DNA of 64,000 nucleotides from assembly GCA_001048675.1 (NCBI GenBank), contig CCKK01000023.1, forward strand, positions 1-64,000, written 5' to 3'. The notes under the pieces are model-generated. The model was not told where the DNA came from, did no database searches, and saw nothing but the letters and a program-made list of their open reading frames with translations. Positions within the stretch are counted from its first letter, which is position 1, and every line of letters begins with the position of its first letter. Below are positions 52,787-61,752 of this stretch, piece after piece. A program made the position numbers and the translations under genes. Origin of the DNA: Vibrio diabolicus (GTDB taxonomy: Bacteria > Pseudomonadota > Gammaproteobacteria > Enterobacterales > Vibrionaceae).

Positions 52787-53266
52787 TTATTTACTACTAT
52801 TCCACAACCCGCCCAACGAACTTAGAAGTCCCTCGCTGGCGCCTTGTTTGTTCAAGTAATCCAAGATTACTGGAGCAAACTGACTGATCATAGAGGGATC
52901 TAAACCCAACGTATCGAATGCACTTTTTACTGCACTGATATTCTCAATATTCCCCAGTAAGCTTTGTGCTCCTTGCAAGTTTGAAAGCCCAGGAATCAAA
53001 GACTGTAATTCACTGCTATTTTCTTGTGAAAGCTGGCTTTGAGCCAAAGCGAGTAGTGCGCCACTACCTCCAGCCGCTTGTTCTGTAGATACAGGTAATT
53101 GGCTAGTTAGCATGTCTGTCAATGGAGATGATTCAGTGTTCAGGCTACTACCTACCATATCCATTAGGCCACTTTCTTTACTTTTTTGCGTGACGGAATC
53201 TAAGAATGCGTGTGCACTACCAATGTTCATTGATAAGAGTGCCAGAGTCAGGAGTGTTTTACGCAT
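52787..53266 (-). CDS. DUF2780 secreted/periplasmic protein
   Basis: 159 residues with a clear signal peptide (MRKTLLTLALLSMNIGSAHA, cleavage after AHA). The mature part is helical and Ser/Leu/Gln-rich with LDPSMISQFAPVILDYLNKQ near the C-terminus, the pattern of DUF2780 (VcgC/VcgE-like) proteins of vibrios and other gammaproteobacteria. No function is established. The start ATG follows GGAGGT. It is convergent with rplQ and next to the fklB promoter region. Confidence 0.8.
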   Translation of the reverse strand: MRKTLLTLALLSMNIGSAHAFLDSVTQKSKESGLMDMVGSSLNTESSPLTDMLTSQLPVSTEQAAGGSGALLALAQSQLSQENSSELQSLIPGLSNLQGAQSLLGNIENISAVKSAFDTLGLDPSMISQFAPVILDYLNKQGASEGLLSSLGGLWNSSK

Positions 53267-53363
53267 AGTACCTCCGAAGGTTGAGCGTTTTTAACGTGAT
53301 TTTATTGTTTTAAAGGCTATCAGAATGAAAGGTTTAGAGGTGAGAAAGTCTATTCAGTTTAGA

Positions 53364-53390
53364 CAAAAAAACGGCGCTAATGCGCCGTTT
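53364..53390 (-). terminator. Terminator of fklB
   Basis: AACGGCGC (53370-53377) TAA TGCGCCGTT hairpin; A7 on the plus strand gives a T-run on the minus strand. Confidence 0.88.
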
Positions 53391-53419
53391 TATTAAATCA
53401 TAATTGAAAATGGTTTCAA

Positions 53420-54040
53420 TTAAAGAATATCTAGTAGTTCTACTTCGAAAACTAGTGCTGCGAATGGAGGGATAGCTGCACCAGCGCCACGCTCACCGTA
53501 CGCAAGGTCTTGTGGTACGTATAGTTTCCACTTAGAACCAACAGGCATTAGTTGTAGTGCTTCTACCCAGCCTTTGATTACGCCTGTAACAGGGAATTCA
53601 GCTGGTTGACCGCGAGATACAGAGCTATCGAATACAGTACCGTCAGTTAGCTCACCGTGGTAGTGAACGCGAACTGAGCTTTCTGCTGTTGGAACTGCAC
53701 CAGTACCTTCAGAAATGATTTCGTACTGAAGGCCAGAGTCTAGAACGTTAACTTCAGGGCGTAGTGCGTTGTCTTTTAGGAACGCTTCGCCTTCTGCTGC
53801 TGCAATTTTCGCTGCTTCTTGGCGAGCGTTTTCTGCACGAGTGTGAAGTTCTTGTAGTGCTTTGTTGATTTCATCAATTTCGATTGATGGCATGTCACCA
53901 GTTAGTGCTGTTGCAATACCCGCTGCGATAGCATCAACGCTAAGACCTTCAAGACCAGAACCTGCAAGTTGCTGACCCATTTGCAGACCAATGCCGTAGC
54001 TTGCTTTTTGTTCTGCAGTTTCAAATTTAATTTCAGACAT
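53420..54040 (-). CDS. fklB: FKBP-type peptidyl-prolyl cis-trans isomerase (FKBP22-like)
   Basis: 206 residues, the length of E. coli FKBP22. N-terminal helical dimerisation domain (KASYGIGLQMGQQLAGSGLE) and C-terminal FKBP fold (VRVHYHGELTDGTVFDSSVS, FPVTGVIKGWVEALQLMPVG, YVPQDLAYGERGAGAAIPPF). No signal peptide, so cytoplasmic. It accelerates prolyl isomerisation during folding. Divergent from the oapA gene. Confidence 0.94.
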   Translation of the reverse strand: MSEIKFETAEQKASYGIGLQMGQQLAGSGLEGLSVDAIAAGIATALTGDMPSIEIDEINKALQELHTRAENARQEAAKIAAAEGEAFLKDNALRPEVNVLDSGLQYEIISEGTGAVPTAESSVRVHYHGELTDGTVFDSSVSRGQPAEFPVTGVIKGWVEALQLMPVGSKWKLYVPQDLAYGERGAGAAIPPFAALVFEVELLDIL

Positions 54041-54272
54041 GAATGTCGCTCTTGTTAGGAGTGATAAAGGTAACAGGATATCAGTTTCGAGCTTAGGTTT
54101 AAATGATTGCGACTGAATGCTTAATTGAGGCGGCCAGGGTGTGACTTATCTCTTACTCCAAGTGAAATTTCTGCTAATTTAATCCAAATTCCATTTTAGT
54201 TTAGTGAAAAACATATACTCTCCGCGTCGGTATTTTTATACTGGCAGTAGAAGTATTAAGGGACTCATTAAA

Positions 54273-54869
54273 ATGAATCGTCGCAGAAAGAAAAAGCAGC
54301 AAGTCGACTATGTCGAATTGGTTAAACAAAAATTCGCTGCTATCGACTGGAAGCAGCCGTTCAACAAAGAGCAATGGTTGGAGCGTATACAGCCTGTTAA
54401 GCAGTTTTGGCTGCGCCTACCGAAATTCCATCAACGAGCTTTGATGGTTTTAGTTCCATTGATTCTGGTACTCCTTGTTATTCCTTTGCCGAATAAAACA
54501 GAACAATCAGTTGAGCAAGCTGAGGTCGATCATCAGCGCGTAGCGATTCAGCTGAATGCACAGAGTTTAAGCCAGCAAAGAACCTCTCAGAATTCTGGGC
54601 CGAAATCCGAAGACTGGAAAGAGTACACGGTTAAAAATGGCGACACGTTAGCGCAGGTTTTCAGAAGTAATCAGCTCTCGATGGCGGATCTTAGCGCTCT
54701 AGTAAAAATCGAAGGCAGTGATAAGCCGCTGAGCCAAATTAAACAAGGACAATTGATTCGCTTTAAGCTTAGCGATGAAGGCGAGTTGGATATGCTGCAA
54801 CTAGAAAAAAGCGGGCGGTCCGTCATGTTTTTCCGCTTATCGGATGGGACCTTTGGGCGCAACAAGTAG
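54273..54869 (+). CDS. oapA: OapA-family LysM-like cell-envelope protein
   Basis: 198 residues from ATG 54273 (MNRRRKKKQQVDYVELVKQK); an in-frame opening from 54204 lies in what looks like leader DNA. Layout: basic cytoplasmic N-terminus, one membrane segment (about 55-72, ALMVLVPLILVLLVIPLP), a polar linker, then the opacity-associated/LysM-like domain (EYTVKNGDTLAQVFRSNQLS, IKQGQLIRFKLSDEGELDML). Haemophilus OapA affects colony opacity; in Vibrio the related proteins bind peptidoglycan and are thought to act in division or envelope integrity. Confidence 0.85.
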   Translation: MNRRRKKKQQVDYVELVKQKFAAIDWKQPFNKEQWLERIQPVKQFWLRLPKFHQRALMVLVPLILVLLVIPLPNKTEQSVEQAEVDHQRVAIQLNAQSLSQQRTSQNSGPKSEDWKEYTVKNGDTLAQVFRSNQLSMADLSALVKIEGSDKPLSQIKQGQLIRFKLSDEGELDMLQLEKSGRSVMFFRLSDGTFGRNK

Positions 54870-54885
54870 ATGCTTCAAATGAACT

Positions 54886-54912
54886 AAAGACGCGAAGGTA
54901 TCGCGTCTTTTT
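54886..54912 (+). terminator. Terminator of the oapA gene
   Basis: AAAGACGCGA (54886-54895), AGGTA loop, TCGCGTCTTTTT (54901-54912). Confidence 0.92.
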
Positions 54913-54949
54913 AGTTTATCTATAAATTAGTAACCTAGCAATGAACGCG

Positions 54950-55477
54950 TTATATCGCTACGGCTTCTTTTCGCATATCCACATGAGGAATACCATCCTC
55001 TAGGTAGCTATCAGAAATAACTTTGAATCCATGACTCGCATAAAACTGGATGAGATGCTCTTGAGCTCCTATATCAATCGTCTGTCCTGGCCACAATATT
55101 TCACACTGTGTTAATGCCTCTTCCAGCAACTTATGTCCCAGACCATCACCACGCGCAGTTTGTTTGGTGACGACTCGACCAATGCTCACATTGTCATACG
55201 TCGTGCCAGCGGGTAGCAATCGTGCGCAAGCAACAAGTTCATCACCGTGGTAACCTATTAGATGATAAACACCTTCCAGTGTGTCTTTGCCATCCAGTTC
55301 AGGATAAGGGCAGGTTTGTTCAACGACGAATACATCCACACGTAATTTCATCATTGTATACAATTGTGTGGTTGTCAGTTGAGCAAAGGGCAAAGTAATC
55401 CAAGTGAGCATGTTGTCATCCGTCATGAGAGTAGAGTGACTGACTTTACTTTGTTTTGTACTCATACTCATTAACAA
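54950..55477 (-). CDS. elaA: ElaA-like GNAT family N-acetyltransferase
   Basis: Up to 175 residues; the true start may be an internal Met (MLTWITLPFAQL), since ElaA proteins usually begin close to that Trp and are about 150 long. ElaA signature: LYTMMKLRVDVFVVEQTCPY, PELDGKDTLEGVYHLIGY, and acetyl-CoA loop VVTKQTARGDGLGHKLLEEA. The acceptor is unknown for the family. It lies divergent from dbpA with a short shared upstream region. Confidence 0.82.
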   Translation of the reverse strand: MLMSMSTKQSKVSHSTLMTDDNMLTWITLPFAQLTTTQLYTMMKLRVDVFVVEQTCPYPELDGKDTLEGVYHLIGYHGDELVACARLLPAGTTYDNVSIGRVVTKQTARGDGLGHKLLEEALTQCEILWPGQTIDIGAQEHLIQFYASHGFKVISDSYLEDGIPHVDMRKEAVAI

Positions 55478-55553
55478 AGGTTAATTATCACTGGTTTTCC
55501 CACCACATCTGGTGATAATGTGCCCTCTTTTCATCTCACCTGAGGATATTCCC

Positions 55554-56933
55554 GTGAGCAAACAAACTTTTGATCAAGTCGGGCTAAACCCAGCGTTACT
55601 CGCCACACTTGATTCCCTGAACTACACCCACATGACGCCAATTCAAGCTTTGAGTTTGCCTGCAATCCTAAAACATCGTGATGTCATCGGGCAGGGTAAA
55701 ACGGGCTCAGGTAAAACCGCTGCATTTGGTTTGGGTGTTTTATCGAACCTTAACGTCAAACGCTTTCGTGTCCAGTCATTAGTATTGTGTCCAACTCGTG
55801 AGCTTGCGGATCAAGTCGCGAAGGAAATTCGTACTTTAGGTCGTGGCATTCATAATATTAAAGTGCTTACTCTCTGCGGTGGGATGCCAATGGGGCCACA
55901 AATTGGTTCTCTGGAGCATGGTGCACATATCCTAGTCGGCACACCTGGCCGTATTTTGGATCACCTTGAGAAAGGCCGAATTAACCTTAGCGAGCTGAAT
56001 ACTTTGGTGCTGGACGAAGCTGATCGCATGTTGGACATGGGTTTCCAAGACGCATTAGATGCGATTATTGATGCAGCGCCAAAGCAGCGTCAAACTCTAC
56101 TTTTCAGTGCTACTTTCCCAGAGAAAATTGAGCAAATTGCGCAGCGTATCATGCAGACGCCTGAAGTGATTAAGGTGGAATCGACGCACGATACCTCAAG
56201 CATTGCTCAGCATTTCTATAAAGTTGAAGGCTCGGAAGCGCGTGATGAAGCGTTGGCGAACTTGCTACTGACTCACCAACCAGAGTCCGCTGTGGTTTTT
56301 TGCAATACCAAAAAAGAAGTGCAAAGTGTCGCAGATGAGTTGCATCGCAAAGGGTTCAGCGTTATCGATATCCATGGGGATTTAGAACAGCGTGAACGCG
56401 ATCAAGCATTGGTGCAGTTTGCTAACAAGAGTGTTTCTATCCTTGTCGCAACAGACGTCGCGGCGCGTGGTTTGGACGTAGATAACCTTGATGCAGTCTT
56501 TAACTTTGAGCTATCGCGCGATCCTGAGGTTCATGTACACCGTATCGGTCGTACAGGCCGTGCGGGTAGTAAAGGTTTGGCGTTCAGCTTCTTTGGAGAG
56601 AAAGACGGTTTGCGTGTAGCTCGTATTGAAGAATACCTGGATATGGACGTGGTACCAGCAACATTGCCTGCCAAATCAAATCAGCAGCCATACCAAGCGA
56701 AGATGGTGACGATTAACATTGATGGCGGTAAGAAACAGAAAGTACGACCGGGTGATATCTTAGGGTGTCTGACGGGGAAAAATGGTATCCCAGGCACTCA
56801 AGTTGGCAAGATTCACCTGTTCCCGATGCGCGCCTACGTTGCGGTCGAGAAGTCAGCTGCCAAAAAGGCCCTACAAACCATTAGTAATGGCAAGATGAAA
56901 GGGCGTCAGTTCCGGGCGCGGCTTCTTAAATAG
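55554..56933 (+). CDS. dbpA: ATP-dependent RNA helicase DbpA
   Basis: 459 residues from GTG 55554, which has TGAGG 8 nt upstream; an in-frame ATG at 55512 has no such site. Motifs: GQGKTGSGKTAAFGLG (I), PTRELADQV (Ia), LDEADRMLDMGF (DEAD), SAT, VATDVAARGLD, and HRIGRTGRAG (VI). The C-terminal RNA-binding domain (VTINIDGGKKQKVRPGDILG, KGRQFRARLLK) is diagnostic of DbpA, which is targeted to hairpin 92 of 23S rRNA during 50S assembly. Confidence 0.95.
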   Translation: MSKQTFDQVGLNPALLATLDSLNYTHMTPIQALSLPAILKHRDVIGQGKTGSGKTAAFGLGVLSNLNVKRFRVQSLVLCPTRELADQVAKEIRTLGRGIHNIKVLTLCGGMPMGPQIGSLEHGAHILVGTPGRILDHLEKGRINLSELNTLVLDEADRMLDMGFQDALDAIIDAAPKQRQTLLFSATFPEKIEQIAQRIMQTPEVIKVESTHDTSSIAQHFYKVEGSEARDEALANLLLTHQPESAVVFCNTKKEVQSVADELHRKGFSVIDIHGDLEQRERDQALVQFANKSVSILVATDVAARGLDVDNLDAVFNFELSRDPEVHVHRIGRTGRAGSKGLAFSFFGEKDGLRVARIEEYLDMDVVPATLPAKSNQQPYQAKMVTINIDGGKKQKVRPGDILGCLTGKNGIPGTQVGKIHLFPMRAYVAVEKSAAKKALQTISNGKMKGRQFRARLLK

Positions 56934-56938
56934 CATAG

Positions 56939-56966
56939 AAAGGCTCTTCGTTTGAAGAGCCTTTTC
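56939..56966. terminator. Terminator between dbpA and the Crp/Fnr gene
   Basis: AAAGGCTCTTC (56939-56949), GTTT loop, GAAGAGCCTTTT (56954-56965). It lies between convergent genes. Confidence 0.92.
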
Positions 56967-56976
56967 TTTTTCGAGT

Positions 56977-57555
56977 TTATTTGGATGTGTGATCTTTAGT
57001 TAAGCGAGCTTTAATTCGGCTCAAACTGATAGGCGTGATCCCAAGATAAGCAGCTATTTGGCTATCGGTAATACGTAGCTTTAAGTCTGGGTAATGGGCG
57101 CAAAATAGTTGATATCGTTCCTCTGGGGAGTAGAGCAGCATAAAGCGTTCTTTGTTCTCTTTATTAACCAGTTGGTTTTCGAGTAGCTTTAAGTAAATGG
57201 CGTGTTTTTCTGCTCGCCATTGATGCAGCGTTTCAATTGGTAAGCAAAATAGCTGACAAGCGCTCAGCGTTTCCAATAAGTAAGGCGAAGGTTGGTTCTT
57301 AATTATGCTCTCAAAGCCGATAACCCAGTCTTTCTCCCAATAAAATTCTTTACTGAACTCTTTGCCCTGCTCTGTGAGATAGCTTGCATGGCATAACCCT
57401 TCAATAATGAAGTAAAGGTGCGAGCTAAACTCTCCTTGGTGGTTAAGAATGTGGCGCGTAGGCAATTCGAGTAACTCACCATTTTCGATAAGTTGGTTTG
57501 CTTCTGTGTCTAAGAAGCCATGATTGACTAAGTCTGAAAAAAGATCGCTGTGCAT
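56977..57555 (-). CDS. Crp/Fnr family transcriptional regulator
   Basis: 192 residues. N-terminal cyclic-nucleotide-binding-like beta roll (LPTRHILNHQGEFSSHLYFI) and a C-terminal winged helix (LKLRITDSQIAAYLGITPIS, LSRIKARL as recognition helix). No Cys cluster of the FNR type and the cAMP-binding Arg/Ser pattern is not complete, so ligand and targets are unknown. Monocistronic, convergent with dbpA and downstream of cpdB on the same strand. Confidence 0.85.
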   Translation of the reverse strand: MHSDLFSDLVNHGFLDTEANQLIENGELLELPTRHILNHQGEFSSHLYFIIEGLCHASYLTEQGKEFSKEFYWEKDWVIGFESIIKNQPSPYLLETLSACQLFCLPIETLHQWRAEKHAIYLKLLENQLVNKENKERFMLLYSPEERYQLFCAHYPDLKLRITDSQIAAYLGITPISLSRIKARLTKDHTSK

Positions 57556-57604
57556 GTGATAACTCAGAAACGGTTTTCTTTATTCTAACGGGTTTTATTG
57601 ATAA

Positions 57605-57632
57605 ACAAAAAAGCGGCTCATGAGAGCCGCTT
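57605..57632 (-). terminator. Terminator of cpdB
   Basis: AAGCGGCTC ATGA GAGCCGCTT (57611-57632), with A-rich plus strand giving a T-run on the minus strand. Confidence 0.88.
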
Positions 57633-57653
57633 AGCGTTGTTGTCAAATCAGCC

Positions 57654-59615
57654 TTACTTATTCAGATCGATTTGGTAAATCGCGAAACCAATATCGTCAG
57701 TCGCGACACGTTTCATTGGGTATTGACCTTTCTCTTTGATGAACTGCGCCGCTTTATCGCTAGGAGATGTTTCGAAGCGAATATCTAGCTTTTTATCGGA
57801 CTTAATCGGTGCGAAAGACCAGTTGTTGTCAGCGCTTGGTGTCACTTCACCTTTTTCTTCACTCACGCGAGAAATATAAGCGGCGACGACAGAGCGGTTT
57901 TCATCTGGTGCGTCAAACGCAATAAAGTCTGGGCCCGTACCAGGGAAGGTATTGCTATAAGCACGGTAGTTATTGGTTGCGATGATGAAGTCCTGCTTCG
58001 AATCAACAGGCTTACCATTGAATATCAGATTCACAATACGCTGAGAATCTGGATTAATCACTTTGCAACTCGCATCGTATTTGGGCGGTTGGGTGATATC
58101 GATCTGGTAGTTCACCCCATCAATGACATCGAAGTTGTACGTACGGAAATTATCCCAATCAATCAAAGATTGCGGTTTAGGATTGTTGATGTCGATGTGG
58201 TTGAATTGACCCGCACTGCACTCTAGCCATTCGCGAACTTCTTTACCTTTCACTTTCATCGCAACCAAGGTGTTTGGGTATAAGTAAAGATCGGCCGCAT
58301 TACGGAAGGTGAGCTGACCGGACTCTACTTCTGTAAAGTTATTCGGATCGTTCTTACGACCGCCGACTTTAAATGGTGCTGCCGCACTCAGTACTGGAAT
58401 GTCAGAAAGGTCTGGGTCGCCTTGAATAAAGCGTTCTACGTAGTCTTTCTGAGCAAGGTTAACGATTTGAATGGTGGGGTCGTCCTGCACTAATGCCAAG
58501 AAGCTGTACATGACATCATTTGCTTTGCCGATTGGTTGGTTTACAAATTCACGAGTGCCTTTGTGATCTTCTTCTAACGCTTTCACAATATCTTCATCGG
58601 CTTTAGCTAATGACTTCTTATTCACTTTATCGAAGATAGGGCGTGCTTCTGCTTGGCCTTCGACGACTTGCCATCTGCCGTCTTTCTCTTTCAGCATCAA
58701 ATCCATCACACCTACGTGACTTCCCCAGCGGCCCGGCATCACGGACGTTACACCATTGATGGCCCCTTTATCTATATCAACACCAGGTAGGTTTGCGAAG
58801 TCTTTCCCTGGGAAGACCGCGTGAGAGTGGCCAAAAGCAATCGCATCAATACCTTCAACTTCTGTGAGGTAGTAAACTGAGTTTTCAGCGCCAAGCTTGT
58901 ATGGGTCAGTAGAAATGCCCGAGTGTGGAATCGCCACAATCACGTCTGCGCCTTCTTTCTTCATTTGAGGAATCAGTTTCTCTGCTGTTTCCTTAATGTC
59001 TTTAGCAAAGACTTTGCCTTCTAAGTTCTTCTTGTCCCACACCATTATTTGTGGTGGTACAAAGCCGATATAACCCACTTTTATTTGATGCGCTTCGCCG
59101 TTTGTGTCTTTAAAGGTGTGGGTTTTGATCAGGTAAGGCTTGAAGTAATGCTCACCGGTTTTTTTTTCAAATACGTTTGCGTTGATGTAAGGGAAGTTAG
59201 CGCCCGCCAACGTCTTTTGTAGAAAATCTAAGCCATAGTTGAACTCATGATTGCCAATGTTGCCCACATCGTAGTCTAGTTGGTTCATCGCCTTGTAGAC
59301 TGGGTGGACATCGCCAGCGTTAATCCCTTTCGCCGCCATGTAATCGCCCATTGGGCTGCCCTGAATTAAATCGCCGTTATCTACTAATACCGTGTTTTCT
59401 GCCTCGGACTTAGCCTGTTTCACTATGGTCGCGGCGCGACTTAAACCAATTTGCTGTGATGGTTGGTCTTTGTAGTAATCGTAATCCATCACGTTGGTGT
59501 GAATGTCGGTGGTTTCGATAATACGAAGCTTGATGGTATCGGCCATCGCAGGGCCCGCAAGCGTTAGCATGCCACTTAACACTGCGAGGGAAATAGGGTG
59601 AACTGCCACTTTCAT
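57654..59615 (-). CDS. cpdB: 2',3'-cyclic-nucleotide 2'-phosphodiesterase/3'-nucleotidase (periplasmic)
   Basis: 653 residues from ATG 59613-59615 with GGAG 9 nt upstream; the frame stays open to 59678 but that part lacks a start signal. Signal peptide about residues 1-26 (LAVLSGMLTLAGPAMA). Metallophosphoesterase motifs: RIIETTDIHTNVMDYDYY, VDNGDLIQGSPMGDY, GNIGNHEFNYGLDF, and AFGHSHAVFPG. The C-terminal 5'-nucleotidase domain starts near AAPFKVGGRKNDPNNFTEVE. It scavenges 2',3'-cyclic nucleotides and 3'-nucleotides in the periplasm. Divergent from cobA. Confidence 0.96.
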   Translation of the reverse strand: MKVAVHPISLAVLSGMLTLAGPAMADTIKLRIIETTDIHTNVMDYDYYKDQPSQQIGLSRAATIVKQAKSEAENTVLVDNGDLIQGSPMGDYMAAKGINAGDVHPVYKAMNQLDYDVGNIGNHEFNYGLDFLQKTLAGANFPYINANVFEKKTGEHYFKPYLIKTHTFKDTNGEAHQIKVGYIGFVPPQIMVWDKKNLEGKVFAKDIKETAEKLIPQMKKEGADVIVAIPHSGISTDPYKLGAENSVYYLTEVEGIDAIAFGHSHAVFPGKDFANLPGVDIDKGAINGVTSVMPGRWGSHVGVMDLMLKEKDGRWQVVEGQAEARPIFDKVNKKSLAKADEDIVKALEEDHKGTREFVNQPIGKANDVMYSFLALVQDDPTIQIVNLAQKDYVERFIQGDPDLSDIPVLSAAAPFKVGGRKNDPNNFTEVESGQLTFRNAADLYLYPNTLVAMKVKGKEVREWLECSAGQFNHIDINNPKPQSLIDWDNFRTYNFDVIDGVNYQIDITQPPKYDASCKVINPDSQRIVNLIFNGKPVDSKQDFIIATNNYRAYSNTFPGTGPDFIAFDAPDENRSVVAAYISRVSEEKGEVTPSADNNWSFAPIKSDKKLDIRFETSPSDKAAQFIKEKGQYPMKRVATDDIGFAIYQIDLNK

Positions 59616-59878
59616 TTGGTGCTCCAATTCAATGGGAAGGGGGAATCGTACCGCGTAATGTATCAAACGCTGGTGCAACTTAATGATAAAGATACAGAAA
59701 ACTGTGAGCAGAAATCAGTTTACTGAACCTTATTCATATTAACCGCCGACTTTTTCACGCTTTTGAATGAGACCAAACAAAAACTTCTTAGCAGATTTTT
59801 GAATAAAAAATGAAATTTTAGAATTTCAGGTAATATAAACGCCCCGCCATAATGCTTGCATAACGATATCAATGGACG

Positions 59879-60766
59879 ATGAGCAAGCACATGGCAACGA
59901 ACGATTCAGTCACTTCTTTTCCTAAACCAAAGCCCCGGTTAGTTTCTGACAACTCAGTAGCTGGTGTTACTCGTTTTGCAAAGCAATCGCTACAGCCTGG
60001 TGAAGTCGCCTTAGTGGGGGCGGGGCCGGGTGATCCTGAACTTTTGACAGTGAAAGCACTGAATTGTTTGCAGCAAGCCGATGTGGTTTTGTACGACTAC
60101 TTGGTGTCTGAAGAAATCATGGCCTTGATCCCTAGCGATACGATTTTAGTGTGCGTTGGGAAACGAGCTGGGCATCACAGTGTGCCGCAGGAGAAGACGA
60201 ACCAGCTATTGGTGGACTTTGCCAAGCAGGGCTACAAAGTAGTGCGCATTAAAGGTGGGGATCCGTTTGTATTCGGTCGTGGTGGTGAAGAGTTAGAAGT
60301 GCTTGCTGATGCTGGCGTGCGTTTTCAGGTTGTCCCTGGCATTACCGCAGCAGCTGGCGCAACCGCTTATGCTGGTATTCCACTGACTCATCGTGATTAC
60401 GCGCAATCGGCCATCTTTGTGACCGGCCACTTGAAAGAAGAAAGCGATGAGATGGATTGGTCAACGTTGGCTCGTGGGAATCAGACTTTAGTGATCTACA
60501 TGGGGCTGATGAAATCACACTATATTCAGAATCAACTCATTAAGCATGGTCGTTCTGCGTCGACTCCGATTGCCATTATTGAGCGTGGTACGCAGATTCA
60601 ACAAAAAGTATTTACGGGAGAGCTCTCCCAACTCTCTGATTTATCGAAGGAAGCACAATCGCCATCTTTGATTGTTGTCGGAGAGGTAGTGCGACTGTCT
60701 CAAAAGTTAGACTGGTTTTTGTCTAGTACTGAATTCAACAAAAGTGCTATTGCCAACTCCATATAA
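59879..60766 (+). CDS. cobA: Uroporphyrinogen-III C-methyltransferase (SUMT)
   Basis: 295 residues, beginning MSKHMATNDSV (an in-frame ATG lies four codons on). SAM-binding signature VALVGAGPGDPELLTVKALN, VCVGKRAGHHSVPQEKTNQL, RIKGGDPFVFGRGGEELEVL, and IPLTHRDYAQSAIFVTGH. It makes precorrin-2 from uroporphyrinogen III, the first step to sirohaem, the cofactor of sulfite reductase. The dehydrogenase/ferrochelatase domain of CysG is absent. Placed before cysD and cysN, it ties sirohaem supply to sulfate use. Confidence 0.94.
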   Translation: MSKHMATNDSVTSFPKPKPRLVSDNSVAGVTRFAKQSLQPGEVALVGAGPGDPELLTVKALNCLQQADVVLYDYLVSEEIMALIPSDTILVCVGKRAGHHSVPQEKTNQLLVDFAKQGYKVVRIKGGDPFVFGRGGEELEVLADAGVRFQVVPGITAAAGATAYAGIPLTHRDYAQSAIFVTGHLKEESDEMDWSTLARGNQTLVIYMGLMKSHYIQNQLIKHGRSASTPIAIIERGTQIQQKVFTGELSQLSDLSKEAQSPSLIVVGEVVRLSQKLDWFLSSTEFNKSAIANSI

Positions 60767-60825
60767 TTTCAGACCAAAGATTAGAGACGTAATGCGCCTT
60801 CAAGCTTAAAAAGGAAATACAAAAC

Positions 60826-61734
60826 ATGGACCAACAACGTTTAACTCACCTTAAACAACTCGAAGCGGAGAGTATCCATATTATCCGCGAAGTTGCGGCT
60901 GAGTTTGATAACCCAGTCATGATGTATTCGATTGGTAAAGACTCATCAGTGATGCTGCATCTAGCGCGTAAAGCGTTTTACCCGGGCAAAATTCCATTTC
61001 CACTTTTGCATGTCGATACCGACTGGAAATTCCGCGAGATGATTGAGTTTCGCGATCGCACCGCTGCCAAATACGGCTTTGAGCTTTTGGTACATAAGAA
61101 CCCAGAAGGTCTAGCAATGGGCTGCAGCCCGTTTGTTCATGGTTCTTCTAAGCACACTGACATCATGAAAACGCAAGGTCTTAAGCAGGCGCTAAACAAA
61201 TATGGCTTCGATGCTGCTTTTGGTGGCGCTCGTCGTGATGAAGAAAAATCACGCGCAAAAGAACGAGTGTATTCGTTCCGTGACAAGAACCATACCTGGG
61301 ACCCTAAAAATCAACGTCCAGAGCTGTGGAAGACGTACAACGGTCAGGTCAATAAAGGGGAGAGCATTCGTGTATTCCCACTTTCGAACTGGACGGAGCT
61401 TGATATCTGGCAATACATCTATTTAGAAAACATCGAGATCGTACCGCTTTATCTCGCTGACAAACGTCCAGTTGTTGAACGCGACGGCATGCTAATCATG
61501 GTTGATGATGATCGTATGGAGCTTCAACCGGGTGAAGTGATCGAAGAGAAGAGTGTGCGTTTCCGTACTCTTGGTTGTTATCCATTAACTGGGGCTATCG
61601 AGTCTGAAGCGAACACTTTGACCGGTATTATCGAAGAGATGCTGGTGGCAACGTCGAGTGAGCGCCAAGGTCGAGCGATCGACCACGATCAGTCAGGATC
61701 GATGGAGCTTAAAAAACGTCAAGGTTACTTCTAA
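60826..61734 (+). CDS. cysD: Sulfate adenylyltransferase subunit 2
   Basis: 302 residues, the E. coli length. PP-loop YSIGKDSSVMLHLARKAF binds ATP; FGGARRDEEKSRAKERVYSF and RVFPLSNWTELDIWQYIYLE are typical. It adenylates sulfate to APS, driven by GTP hydrolysis in CysN. AAAAAGGAAATACAAAAC precedes the ATG. The gene lies 59 nt after cobA and 18 nt before cysN, one operon. Confidence 0.97.
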   Translation: MDQQRLTHLKQLEAESIHIIREVAAEFDNPVMMYSIGKDSSVMLHLARKAFYPGKIPFPLLHVDTDWKFREMIEFRDRTAAKYGFELLVHKNPEGLAMGCSPFVHGSSKHTDIMKTQGLKQALNKYGFDAAFGGARRDEEKSRAKERVYSFRDKNHTWDPKNQRPELWKTYNGQVNKGESIRVFPLSNWTELDIWQYIYLENIEIVPLYLADKRPVVERDGMLIMVDDDRMELQPGEVIEEKSVRFRTLGCYPLTGAIESEANTLTGIIEEMLVATSSERQGRAIDHDQSGSMELKKRQGYF

Positions 61735-61752
61735 AGGATCTAAGGAAAGATA